Assembly: GCA_973895155.1 (NCBI GenBank)
Contig: OZ316897.1
Coordinates: 22,506,001-22,570,000, forward strand
Reading direction: 5' to 3'
DNA length: 64,000 nt
Source of the DNA: Marsupella aquatica
Taxonomy: Eukaryota; Marchantiophyta
Under the pieces are notes generated by a model. That model made no database searches and was not told where the DNA came from. It worked only from the letters and a program-made list of their open reading frames with translations. This document shows, in pieces, positions 43,801 to 53,928 of this stretch. Made by a program: the position numbers and the translations under genes. Within the stretch, counting starts at the first letter, position 1. Each line of letters starts with the position of its first letter.

Positions 43801-43929
43801 TCGGACATAGAGTGTAAGATATTAGTTTGTTAGACAAGGCGGAAAAACTCTGACTTTCATAGAAATCTCATGCGATTGCAGACATGATGGAAAAGGTGTT
43901 CAGTGTTTCAATAAGTTTCGCCCAACATT

Positions 43930-44433
43930 TGATAGACATATCGCACTCCAGCGTTCTCTTACGCAAGAATACGATCTCTTGGGAAAAAGTCTACTTCCAG
44001 GGCTTCCCAACGAACTTGTGGAGCAGTTAATCTGGAATATATGTCTAGGATCATTTAACACCTTGGCAGATCAAAGTTCATTCTCGGATTCAGAATTGAA
44101 TTCATTGATTTTGATGAGGTCTGTCTCTTGCAGATGGCGTCACTAGATAAATAATACGTATACCATGGGCATCCTCAAGATGACTATTTTAGACTTTCAA
44201 CCCAAGGAAGCCAAGTTTCCCATTGATTTCATTCCTGCTCCTCTTCTCGAACAAACTACCTATAGCTTCTATCGAAAGTATCCAGAAATTAAATTCTTGG
44301 GATCGATGCCCAAGAACCTTTGAGAAACATTCATGAAGGCATATGACCTCCTGCATCCCATCGAAAAATGGGATTTTACTCTACTCTGTTACAAAACCGG
44401 ATATCTCGAGAATGGCTTCAAATCTAGATAGAA
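43930..44433 (+). pseudogene. F-box-like protein of element C, copy 1 (decayed)
   Basis: The frame through 43965-44147 reads YDLLGKSLLPGLPNELVEQLIW, then ILMRSVSCRWRH followed by TAG at about 44148. The same frame continues through NNTYTMGILKM, APLLEQTTYSFYRKYPEIKFLGSMPK, then TGA near 44321. It is homologous to the A copy at 27926 and to the intact neighbour at 44472. Two stops make it non-functional. Confidence 0.6.
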
Positions 44434-44471
44434 TTTGCTAATAATAAGTTCCGTTTGATCAATCCAACAGG

Positions 44472-45014
44472 ATGGACGAAGTCTCTAGCAAAGCCTTGCA
44501 GGTTGAGAAGGTTTGCAATTTACTCAAAGATCTTGAGAAAGTGGCAAAATTTGAAAGACAAAGGCTCAATCCTTATTCCCTGTACATGGAAGGTCTGCCA
44601 GATAGTTTGGTGATTGAAAAAATTTGGCCTCTTTTGATGGATCACAGTCTTCAATGCGGAGGACTTGATCAAGAATCATTCGTCTCGAGGATGACTGCCA
44701 TGATCAGACTTACGTCATGCAACAAGAAGTGGCAGTTTTTAGTAAAACATACAAAATTTTGGTTTGCTCTCATAGAAGCAAACAAGAAAATAGAGAAGAT
44801 CAAGGACAAACTTTCTACCATTCCAGAAGCCAACCTTTTAACATCACGCCATCTGCTACACGTCTTTAGAGACAACCTCTATGAGTTTCCGAATATTGAG
44901 ATACTTGGATCACTTCTTCCGGTGGACAGTTGCTTATTCTGGTTGTTGTGGGAAAGTTTAGATGTTGAGGAGAGGGAAGTAGTCCATAAGAGATTCCAGG
45001 TCTTACCAAAATGA
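44472..45014 (+). CDS. F-box-like protein of element C, copy 2
   Basis: 180 residues, ATG 44472 to TGA 45014, intact. Residues about 37-57 read YSLYMEGLPDSLVIEKIWPLL, then LTSCNKKWQFLVKHTKFWFAL around residues 78-98. This has the same spacing as the A homologue (LPDEIVEMFIWPIL ... CTSKKWNQLVICTQVWG). The N-terminus is a charged helix. It is followed 100 bp later by a single palindrome and then the ParB-like gene. By analogy it would bridge SKP1 to a substrate, but the F-box assignment is by eye. Confidence 0.6.
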   Translation: MDEVSSKALQVEKVCNLLKDLEKVAKFERQRLNPYSLYMEGLPDSLVIEKIWPLLMDHSLQCGGLDQESFVSRMTAMIRLTSCNKKWQFLVKHTKFWFALIEANKKIEKIKDKLSTIPEANLLTSRHLLHVFRDNLYEFPNIEILGSLLPVDSCLFWLLWESLDVEEREVVHKRFQVLPK

Positions 45015-45114
45015 GTACTCAAGGACTTGATGTATTCCAAATTTTTTCAATAAAATGTGCGGACGACATTTTGGGATATTGTTCTGTTAACTCCTTCAGC
45101 TCATTAGTAGCAGA

Positions 45115-45129
45115 CGGAACAGTGTTCCG
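45115..45129. repeat. Single C-type palindrome between two genes
   Basis: cggaacagtgttccg, a 7+1+7 dyad, 42 bp before the ATG of the ParB-like gene. It is the only copy in this interval and sits at the same relative position as arrays A2 and C1. Confidence 0.9.
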
Positions 45130-45170
45130 CCAGTTGACAAGCATGACTCTCCTAATCGTTTTTTTGTGTA

Positions 45171-48100
45171 ATGGATTCCACCATGACTTCATCGTCAAAA
45201 AGAAAGGCTCAGTCCAAAACACCCCGAAGGAATAAAGTTTGGAAGGTGACTCGTCGTGACGTTGACATTTCACTTGGAAGATTCAAGGGGGCAAAAATTC
45301 CAAAGGTTTTTTGTGACGAGTCAAAATCAGTCCATCCCTTGAAGATGGAGAAATGTCAGAGATGGGGGGTGGTTTGGTACGGGGGATGCTTTTTTCTTTG
45401 TGTCGAGATGGAGTCACTCTCCGTAATAGCCGACCACAAGATAATCGGTTCATTCTTCAAATGAAACCTTGGTCTTGCCGAGTATCAAGAGTGTCTCTGC
45501 CTTTTGCTGGAAGATATCAAGGAGCAAACCAAAATTGTTGTTTGCTTGAGACTCCCAGAGTACAACAAGTTTGACCAAGCGGGGATTGACGTGGAGTTGG
45601 AAAAGATAGAGAAGTACAGAGATTGCACTTCCCACCGACTACTCAATGAAGACATCCGTTCCCCAATAACACCAGAAGTAGTTTCCGGAGATACTCTTAC
45701 CTTCTACTTCATGAGTATTTTTGAGTGGAGTAAGGAAGATTTTGTTCGAGACTTCATCGTAGGGAGAAAAGGGGAGATCCGTCCGGGAAATCTGCCAGAG
45801 GAAGTTAACGACAAGAACGCAAAGGAAATGTTCAGTAATCTTCTGAATGAATATAAATCAGTGACTTTGTTTGAAGGAAAATCCTTTGAGCTGGCAACAC
45901 TTTGATGTAAATTAGGACCCGATGACTACAAATGCCGAGTCTTTGATCAGAAATACTGTGAAGTTCTGAAGGGCTCAATGATGGGTCATTCTTCCCTTGC
46001 ACTCGAGAAGACTCGAGTCTACCTCGTTCCAGTCCAGTGGGATGAAAGCAAAGCTGAGAACGATCCATTCTACAATGGAGCTCCCTTCAAGTCTCGACCA
46101 ACACTTGAAGATGTGAAGAACTGCTACTTTTGGATAATTGGAGGACAACATACAATTGAGGCTTACAAATTGCTGATTGCCTATCCAAAATTTGATTAAA
46201 AAAGAAAGAGGAACTCCTCATGGTGACAACCGCTCTCTTTTGGACACCGTTCAATCTCATTGGGAATACGAAGATTATGGGCCTCTCACAAGCTTTGAAC
46301 AACATGAACAAGGCAACAATGCCAGAAAGTTAGTTTCTTCTGATGGCAAAGCAAGTCAGGAAAATCTGGGTGTCGGCCGGGAGACCACCATCATTGAGCG
46401 GAAAAAAAGCAAATTCAATGTGGAAGGTATGTTAAGTTGTCTTTGACTTGGGTCATTTGATAAATAATTGCAAGAGCTCGAGCCGCCGAACAGTGTTTCG
46501 TGGGATCCTGAGATCTTCATTATTATTATCTTTCTAACTTTCTACATTTGCAGCCATTTTGTGCAGCGGCCCATATTGCGTACCCAACAGCTGTGATGGT
46601 CAATAGAAACATGAGATTCATCGAGATGGCACCGTTTTTGTTTGAGATGAAGGACGACACATTTGAGCTCTGGATGGAAGTTCAATGTCTCTCAGAAGAT
46701 GGTCTGCTCATCCACTCAAATAAAGTTCTCCAGCACATAGCAAAGCCATATGAGGATAGAACAACGTGGCATCTCTGGAGAAGGTTTTTCCGGCATATGC
46801 AAGGTCTTGAAGATCAAGATTTGAAAAAGCTAGCAAAGTATTTGATTTCAAGAGAGAAGATGTCGCTCTTCCCGAATAGGACGAATGACAAGAATTACGA
46901 CCCTATTCAAATGGAAGGGTGGAGGTCACTTGAGGAGTTTTGCCTCGAAAAAGAATAAGCGTATTTTTGAATGCATATTTTTGTTGGAGTTCACTGAGAG
47001 AAGCAAAATCAACGAATTCTGCATTTTGAGCAAAGATGAAAGGAAGGAGAAGGTTGTTGATGTTCGCAACTTTTTCCATATTGATGGGCAGCGGATGCAT
47101 ATGCTAAGGGAGTTGCTACCTTCTGGCCTATATCAATCTGGAAGGCTCAACAACATGAATTGGGCAGAACTGATTGATCTTATTCTGGCTTCTTTCAAAG
47201 GTTTGGTCGACTCAATTTCAAGATCTGTCGACCGAAACGGAAATTTTCTTGTGGTGAAAAAAATGATCTATTTCATTTGCAATTGATTGAAGGGTTTGGA
47301 GGAAAGAACTTTTTTGATGGTTTGTCCCAAACCTATGAGAATACATCGGTGGACCTTTTCTATTTTGATTTGACGAGGACATCTGAGTATGGTCCATACG
47401 ACCATCATTTCTATCGTCAGTTTTTCCAAGCAACTTCTACTATTGGAGGTGCATGACATAAAGTTGTGCTGATAGTCAACCCTTTGGAGATTATCGACGT
47501 CATGCGAGGCATCACTCCAACAAAGAAATACATATGTCTCCCCGCCCAAATCACTTTTGGAGCTCCGAAAAAGACAAAAATGACATCTTGTTAGAACCAG
47601 AAGGTCGAAGAACACAATATGTCTTGTATTCCTTTTTTGATGAAGCGTTTGTGTCTTCGACACTTCCCGAAGAAAAGGAGTCATCTTTGAGAGACTCCTT
47701 GAGGGGGAAGCTTGCAAATTATGACGAAGTCGACGTCGCGGAGAGTCTCAGCAACGAGAAAACTGCCACATATTTTTCATATCTTGTGAAACTATTTCTA
47801 TCCTCTGGTGATTCTGTTGTTTGTTTTGGTGACAATCGTTGTCTCATCAAATGTTTAATGGTAAGTGTGATTTCTGAATTTATTTAAATTTACATGTTTC
47901 TCACAAATTTAAACTCAATTCAATGACTAATGAACACAATTGATTCTCTCACATGAGGGAATTCTATATTTGTGACAAGTTTTTGCCCTGTCGAGAGCCA
48001 CGACCTCTTGTCTGACTACTTCAACGCATTGTATCCGTCGTTCAAAGAGCCAAAATGTCCAAAGCGTGAGACATTTGAAAACCTCCTCCGGAGAAAGATT

Positions 48101-48301
48101 TTGAAGAAGAAGTCAATTTTTGAAGTGAGGGATGATATCCTCGACATCCTCAACGAGAGCTATCAACTCACGGATCATCAAATAGAGCATGTCATCAAGG
48201 AGTATGGGTTACAAGAGCGACCTGATAACAATGATGATTGCCTTCTCTACTCCCTTCCTCAGATCCTTCCATCGGGACCTCTTGGCGGTACGTGTTTTTA
48301 A
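45171..48301 (+). pseudogene. ParB-like and methyltransferase-like protein of element C (fused, decayed)
   Basis: Starts at ATG 45171 (or 45183). The frame stays open to TGA 45462, continues in the same frame to 45905, then 45978-46200 contains YFWIIGGQHTIEAYKLL, the ParB-like motif. An intron ends at a cag acceptor near 46553 and contains a palindrome (46486). The following exons (46554-47256) match the A protein's C-terminus (LRELLPSGL, KGLVDSI). The text then runs directly into methyltransferase sequence (RNGNFLVV, then VDLFYFDLTRTSEYG), so in C the two domains were one protein. Motif IV is D-L-T-R instead of DPPY, and the motif I region reads SGDSVVCFGDNRCLIK, so it is catalytically dead. 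Shifts at about 46950 and at the A7 run 47257-47263; intron at about 47866-47959. Confidence 0.6.
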
Positions 48302-48358
48302 AGTTAAAGTTGATTTTGTGTATATGTGATCATGCCATTGGAGTTAGATATTTGCCGA

Positions 48359-48730
48359 CGGCACTATGTTCCACGGGGCTACACTAAATTTGCGGACGGA
48401 ACGGTGTTCCATGGGGTTTTTCTTAAGTCTTTGCTGACAGAACGGGTTTTCCGCGCGCTTAGTCAAATTTGCCCACGGAACGCTATTTCACGGGGTTCTT
48501 CGTAAGTCTTTGCCAATGGAACAGTGTTCCGTGTGCTTACCCGGATTTTTGAACGGAAAGGTTTTGCACGCGCTGAGTAGGATTTTCTGAGTCAGATTTT
48601 TGGATAGAACGGTGTTTGGCGCACTTAGTCGGATTTGCGGACAGAATGGTGTTTCGCGCGGTGAGTTGGATATGCGGATGGAACGGTGTTCCGTGAGCTT
48701 ATTCAGATTTGTGGACGGAACGGTGTTCCG
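48359..48730. repeat. Palindrome array C2, about 10 copies
   Basis: Copies start near 48359, 48397, 48438, 48476, 48517, 48553, 48605, 48645, 48677 and 48716, every 35-50 bp. The unit is approximately cttagtcggatttgcggacggaacggtgttccgcgcg. The best copies are cggaacggtgttccg at 48716-48730 and tggaacggtgttccg near 48678. The array precedes the coiled-coil/Ulp1 gene. Confidence 0.9.
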
Positions 48731-48771
48731 CGCGCTTAGTAGGACTTGTTGGTTTTGTTAATTAAAATGAT

Positions 48772-51652
48772 TTGGAACTTACCTACAAATGGATTTGGGT
48801 GATATTAGGTGTCGACCCTCAGACGCATTCAAGCAAGAGATTACCTAGTCCATTGAAGAGACTCGATTACCACAATGAGGAATTGGAGTCGGGTGATGAG
48901 AAAGACCAAGATAAGGAGAATGAGAAATCCGAACGCGAGGAGGAGGCACGTGACGATGATGACGGTGATGATGATGAGAATGACGATGACAATGATAATG
49001 ACTCGCAAAGGGGCGAACAACATTCCAAATCCAGATGTGATCATGAAGGAAGCAATTTACATTCTGATGGGGATTCCGAGAGCGAATCAGCGAATGCAGA
49101 TTTTGGGAATGAGGGTTGGTCACCAGGTGGGGAGAGCGGAAAGTCAGTAGGAGATTCAGAGGATTCTGAAAGTTGGGAAAGAGAAGCCGAAGTGTTGAGG
49201 AAAAAGAAGGCGGAGTTAGAGAAAGAGCTTGAGCTTGCAGCAAAAAAACTCAAATTTGACTTGAAGTCTGCCTCAGAATCAAAAAAGAATGCTGATGAGG
49301 ACGAAACTTCAGGGAAAAAAGAAAGAAAAAAGTATACGTGTCAAAAAAGAAAAAAAGAAAACTGAAGAGTTGGAGCTAGAGGAAGGAACGACAGGAAAAG
49401 GAACGGCGGGAGAAAGTGGAGCAAGAAGAGAAAAAGGAGAGAGAGGAAAGGGAGAGGAAGGAAAGGGAGGAGAAAGATAAGGAGGAGGAAGAAGAGAGAA
49501 AGGATCAAGAGGAGAAGGTGAGGGAAGATGGTGAACGGAAGCAAAAGAAAGATGACAAAGAACAGGAGGAGGAAGAGCACGAGGGGGATGAAGACGACGA
49601 AGATGATAAGAAGGAAGTTAGAGGAAGAATGGAAGGAAAAGAAAGATGACAAAGATCAAGATGAAGGGAAACAAGAGGAGGAAGAGCACGAGAAGGAGGA
49701 AGACGAGGGGAAGGAGGACAAGGGAAAGGAAGACAAGGGAAAGGAGGAAGACGAGGTAAAAAAGGAACATGAAGAGAGGGAGAGGAAAGAAGCCGAAGAG
49801 AGAAAAGAGAGAGAAGAGAGAGAAAAGGAAGAGAGGGAGAGGAAAGAAGCCAAAGAGAGAAAAGAGAGAGAAGAGAGAGAAAAAGAAGAGAGGGAGAGGA
49901 AAGAAGCCCAAGAGAGAAAAGAAAGAGAAGAGAGAGAAAAAGAAGAGAGGGAGAGGAAAGAAGCCCAAGAGCGAAAAGAGAGAGAAGAGAGAAAAAGAAG
50001 AGAGGGAGAGGAAAGAAGCCGAAGAGAGAAAAGAGAGAGAAGAGAGAGAAAAAGAAGAGAGGGAGAGGAAAGAAGCCCAAGAGAGAAAAGAGAGAGAAGA
50101 GAGGGAGAGGAAAGAAGCCCAAGAGAGAGAAGAGAGAGAAAGGGAAGAGAGGGAGAGGAAAGATGTAGAAGAGAGAAAAAGAGAAGAGAGGGAGAGGAAA
50201 GAAGCCGAAGAGAGACAAGAGAGAGAAAGAGAAGATAAGAAGAGAAAAGAAGCAGAAGAGTGGGAGAAGAATGAAGCCGAAGAGAAGGAGAGGAGAGAAG
50301 CTCAAGACAAACAAGAGGAGGAGAGGAAAGATGCAGAAGAGCGGGAGAAGAATGAAGCCGAAGAGAAGGAGAGGAGAGGAGCTCAAGACAAACAAGAGGA
50401 AGAGAGGAAAGATGCAAAAGAAAGGAAAAGAGAAGAGATGGAGAAGGAAAAAAGGGTCAATAGTGAAGGGAAGAAGAGGATTGAAATTAGTGGAAAAGAA
50501 GATGGAGAGTGGTCGCCGGATGCGCTTAGCAATGAAGTAGACGAGTTCATCCATTTTATCAGCTGACAATACGAGCTTGGACATGGCGATGGACATGCAA
50601 TGCGCAGATACTTTAAGGGAGTTAAGACTCCCTTTTGGGGGACGACGCTTGAAGAAACAAAAGTTATCCAATTTGGAATCTTCAGAGCAGAAGCTCGATT
50701 TTGAGGATTGTTTTAAGAAAGACTTCGTTAAGCCGTGGAATGCTATTCCGCCGGACTCCTCTGCAATGGTGGACGTTGATTCAAGTTTTCATGGGACTGA
50801 AAAAGAGACACTGTCGGCATCAGATTTGAAAGCCATAAACTCGAGAACAAAGTCTGCTTCTTCACAAGTTCCAAAGGTGCAATTTGTATAATTTTAGTGA
50901 AGCTTTAGGCGGTTTCAACTTTTCTCGAACGAATAGGTTGCTAAATTAAACTTTGATTTTGCAGATAATGCCTCTTACATTATCTGAAAGTAGCGAGAGG
51001 TTGATAGACAATTGCCTCAGTCTATCCTTGGATGATAGAGAGGTTTTGACCACTATCGATGACATCGACATCACTTGTAACGTTATGAAATCTCTCCGTC
51101 CGCGATACTGGCTGGCTTCGGATATTATTAATGGATACTTCATTTTACTAAAGAAAACAGAGATATCTTCAAGATGTCATTTTTTTCAACACATGGTTTT
51201 ATGGTGAACTCACCAAGAACGGATATTGTTATAGTCCGTGCATATCAAGATGGTCCTCAAGACTAGGATATAGCTTGTTCGACTATGAGAAAGTTTTTGT
51301 ACCAATTCTTCAAAATTCTCATTGGAGTCTTGCTGTCATTGACTTCAAGAAAAATAGTTTAAAATATTTAGACTCCTTTCATAATGCAGATTCTAAAGTC
51401 CTAGACAATTTGTGGCGGTATATTTTAGACGAAGCGAAAGATAAAGGATTAGCTTCTTCTGATATTAATGGTTGGAGCCAATCCTTTCCAAAAGATATTC
51501 CGAAACAGGAGGATTCCTATAATTGCGAAATGTTTGTAATTATGTTTGGATATTGTGAAAGTTTAGGAAAACCATATTTGTTTCATTGGAGTAGTCGAAG
51601 TGAAAGTAGACGTGAAGTAGTTCTCCAATTAATGCGTAAAAATATTAGTTAG
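48772..51652 (+). pseudogene. Ulp1/C48 protease of element C with long acidic/charged N-terminus
   Basis: Frame 1 (48772-49365) gives an Asp/Glu-rich region then a Lys/Glu coiled coil. The purine tract (49370-50460) encodes Glu/Lys/Arg repeats in shifting frames, ending 50566. A segment at 50567-50880 (RELRLPFGGRRLKKQK) is followed by an intron (50880-50964, ttttgcag acceptor). The protease domain follows: LRPRYWLASDIINGYFILL, then after a one-base shift in the T run at 51181 FNTWFYGEL, FVPILQNSHWSLAVIDF (His), LKYLDSFHN (Asp), IPKQEDSYNCEMFVIMFG (Gln, Cys), stop 51652. All catalytic residues are intact, so only homopolymer or repeat shifts break the gene. The extended coil is absent from the A homologue. 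Confidence 0.65.
49370..50460 (+). repeat. 1.1-kb homopurine tract with 57-bp tandem repeats
   Basis: The plus strand is almost entirely A and G, the few C residues mostly in gcc/gcg. In 49780-50240 a 57-bp unit repeats about eight times, each encoding about 19 residues of the KEAxERKEREEREKEERER type. Long polypurine-polypyrimidine mirror-rich DNA can adopt triplex (H-DNA) and is prone to slippage, which explains the frame shifts within it. Confidence 0.9.
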
Positions 51653-51796
51653 GCTATTATGGTCACACTTCATTTTATAATACATTCCCAAGTGAAATGT
51701 TTAATGAAATTGACATCATAAATATGGGTTGTTACACAATTATGTGAGTAATATTTTGATGTTTTGTTTTATTTGGTACAGGTGGTGAAATATTTT

Positions 51797-52352
51797 AAAG
51801 GTACAAGATTGCTTGTACTTGATATGGATGCATTAATTTCTTTATTATCCTTGTGAGGTATCATCAAAGAGCAACAAGTCGAGATTCATCGCGGTGGACA
51901 ATGTTACAATATGTACAAGACCATTTTTCCACCAGTTTATGAAATTTTGTTTTGAGAATTTTAGTGTAGGAATATGGTCACGGATGTCAATAAAAATACT
52001 GACAAAATACCTGGCAGTATTACTAAGCGACAGTGAAAGGAGTACCCTCAGGTTTTCCTTTGGGAAAGAAAAATTATCGAGAATCGGTCTCGATGCGAAC
52101 CAAGACTTTGTTTATTTGAAACTACTTGAAACTGTGTACCTTAAGATGCCACATATAATTAGAGAAAACGTGACACTTTTAGATTTGCCAGATAATACAT
52201 TTTGCAACTCTTTTTGGTCATCTTTATATCCTTCTCCATATCATGGAGATGAAGATGATAGATTTTTGAGAACTCAACTTATTCCTTATCTTTCTCAATT
52301 TTACGAGTTTGAGAATTCGTTTCATTATATTGAAGACTATTATCCGGATTGA
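51797..52352 (+). pseudogene. FCP1/SCP-type HAD phosphatase-like fragment in element C
   Basis: Opens with KGTRLLVLDMDALISLLSL (D-x-D of HAD phosphatases, normally DxDGT), then TGA at 51854. From 51894 another frame gives VTICTRPFFHQFMKFCFENFSVGIWS, the RPF...F-C-F-E-x-F-x-V-G-I-W-S block typical of plant FCP1-homology HAD proteins, then NVTLLDLPDNTFCN (family LLxDDSP; one Asp lost) and RTQLIPYLSQF. A TGA at 52350 ends this frame. It probably derives from a captured host gene rather than an ancestral element gene, since A lacks it. Loss of the second acidic motif and the frame break suggest it is inactive. Confidence 0.65.
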
Positions 52353-53256
52353 TCCCTACAGTCTTTACATGTAGCTTGGGAGACAAATAAGAAGAAATGG
52401 AAATCTTGTCCGGTATTTCAAATGAAGGGAAATGTACATCATGTCACAAAATTTAGAGCCCATACTTAGTTACAAGTAGAAAGTAGCTTACTTTATAGAG
52501 GAGTGGATTTTAGCTCGCTCTTAGATGCACAATGTACTATTTGATTAAAATAAAATAATATTTTGACTATTTTTGTAATTCTATTCTCAAATCTATGTTC
52601 GTTTCAATTCTGTCTTTTCAGTATCTGTGTTAGTAAATTGGTTATTATATTTGTTGCACCAAATTGAATGTGTGCGCAAAGAAAGTAACATTTAAACATG
52701 AGTGTGATAAAAGAGGTTGCATTGGTCATTTAAGCGACAAGTTCACTAATTGCCGGGCACGTAAACACAAAACAACCAATTGAGGTATATTCCCTAATTA
52801 TCCCTCGGACTTCCTCAGATCCTTCCCAAACTCCCGAAGAGTTCCCGACCCTCCCCCGATCTTGGCCCAGACCCGGCCCAGACTGCTCCCAAATCCATTC
52901 CAGCGAGGACAACTCCCCAATAAGGTTGCTTGCTTAGCGTTTATGAGGGCGTTTTTTGCACAATTTCATGCCTGGGCAAGGTCCAACTAGGATTCAATAT
53001 CTTTAATTAGCACGAATTTGACTAAATCTTATGCCCAGAAATGATATTTGGAAGCTTTTCGGGACTGCTACCAAAAGACTGAAATGAAAGTTAAGTAAAT
53101 TGTTGTTTATAATTATGTAGTTTGCTAAGTATGAAGAACCAAAAACACACTTAAAGGTCTTCAAACTCGGTATTCGTTCCCATAAAGAACAAGATGGGGT
53201 TGGTTTGATAGATTTAAACAATAATAAAGAACTAAAAATGTTTTCCACACATAGTA
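52353..53256. other. Gene-free stretch right of element C
   Basis: No gene. Some HAD-like frame remnants continue to about 52480. A sequence resembling the retroelement-like repeat at 20.5 kb starts near 53157 (ttcgttcccataaagaac). No inverted repeat closing element C was found. Confidence 0.45.
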
Positions 53257-53920
53257 CCTTGGGCCCCCAGCCTTTGTAAACTAAAGAGGTATACGTGCGT
53301 ACACCCCCTCCTTAGTACCCCTTATTATTTTTGGAAGCCTATACAAATTTCTCTTGTTATTCTTAAAAACTTAATTTTGGAGAATAAATCTGCCCCTTTG
53401 AGATATTATAATTTCACATTTTACACCATTTATGAAAGCCTTGAAAAGTTATAAATTCATCATTTGCAAACGGTTCTAAAACTGACGGGAGTGTTTTGGA
53501 AGGGTTTTGGGTACATACATTTTTGTGTTCGTGACCCTTTAACCCCAAACTTCAACTTTGGGGCATTTTTGAACCACAGGGCAGGGTAGTCAGGGTTCAA
53601 AAACTCCAAAGTCCTAAACTACTCTGAATCATAGATGTTGCAAGCATAATTATATGTCATATACACATGTTCCAATAAAGGGTGGCCACAAGGACCAATC
53701 CTATTGTGACACATGTCACATCCATATTACATCACCTCTTGAAGCATATTAACTTGGGCAACATTTATATAAGCCTATATTAGTTAGAAAGGGTTCTTTG
53801 AATAAAACCATCCCTTGATATTTCTAAGCCAATTATAAAAATTAATCTCAAATCAGATTTTTTGCATCCTTCATCCGTTCGCACGTCCAGCCCATTATTA
53901 ATAATGCTGGGGGCCCAGGG
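53257..53920. mobile_element. 664-bp MITE, GGGCCC-end family, perfect 8-bp TSD
   Basis: Ends ccttgggcccccagc and gctgggggcccaggg, nearly perfect inverted repeats. Flanked by the perfect duplication acatagta (53249-53256 and 53921-53928). No ORF. Related ends occur at 15744 and 60288. It is inserted into the retroelement-like repeat whose other copy is at 20.5 kb. Confidence 0.88.
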
Positions 53921-53928
53921 ACATAGTA

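Larger units (their letters stand above)
43081..52380. mobile_element. Element C: related cargo transposon, ends not found
   Basis: Gene order on the plus strand matches A: F-box-like (43.9 and 44.5 kb), ParB-like joined to methyltransferase-like (45.17-48.3 kb), Ulp1 (48.8-51.65 kb), then an extra HAD phosphatase-like gene (51.8-52.35 kb). No DUF7869 transposase and no TIR resembling A or B were found. Its own palindrome, CGGAACnnTGTTCCG, sits before each gene. The boundaries given are the outermost supported components, not true ends. Confidence 0.65.

Noticed and set aside
49341-50671. Long Leu/Phe/Ser/Pro-rich minus-strand ORFs opposite the purine tract
   Set aside because: They are the pyrimidine-strand shadow of the Glu/Lys/Arg repeats; the composition is wholly explained by the tract.
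43081-52380. TIRs for element C resembling those of A or B
   Set aside because: I searched 39.3-43.1 kb and 52.3-53.3 kb for ggaccaaac, gagaagtg and their complements and found none in a convincing arrangement.
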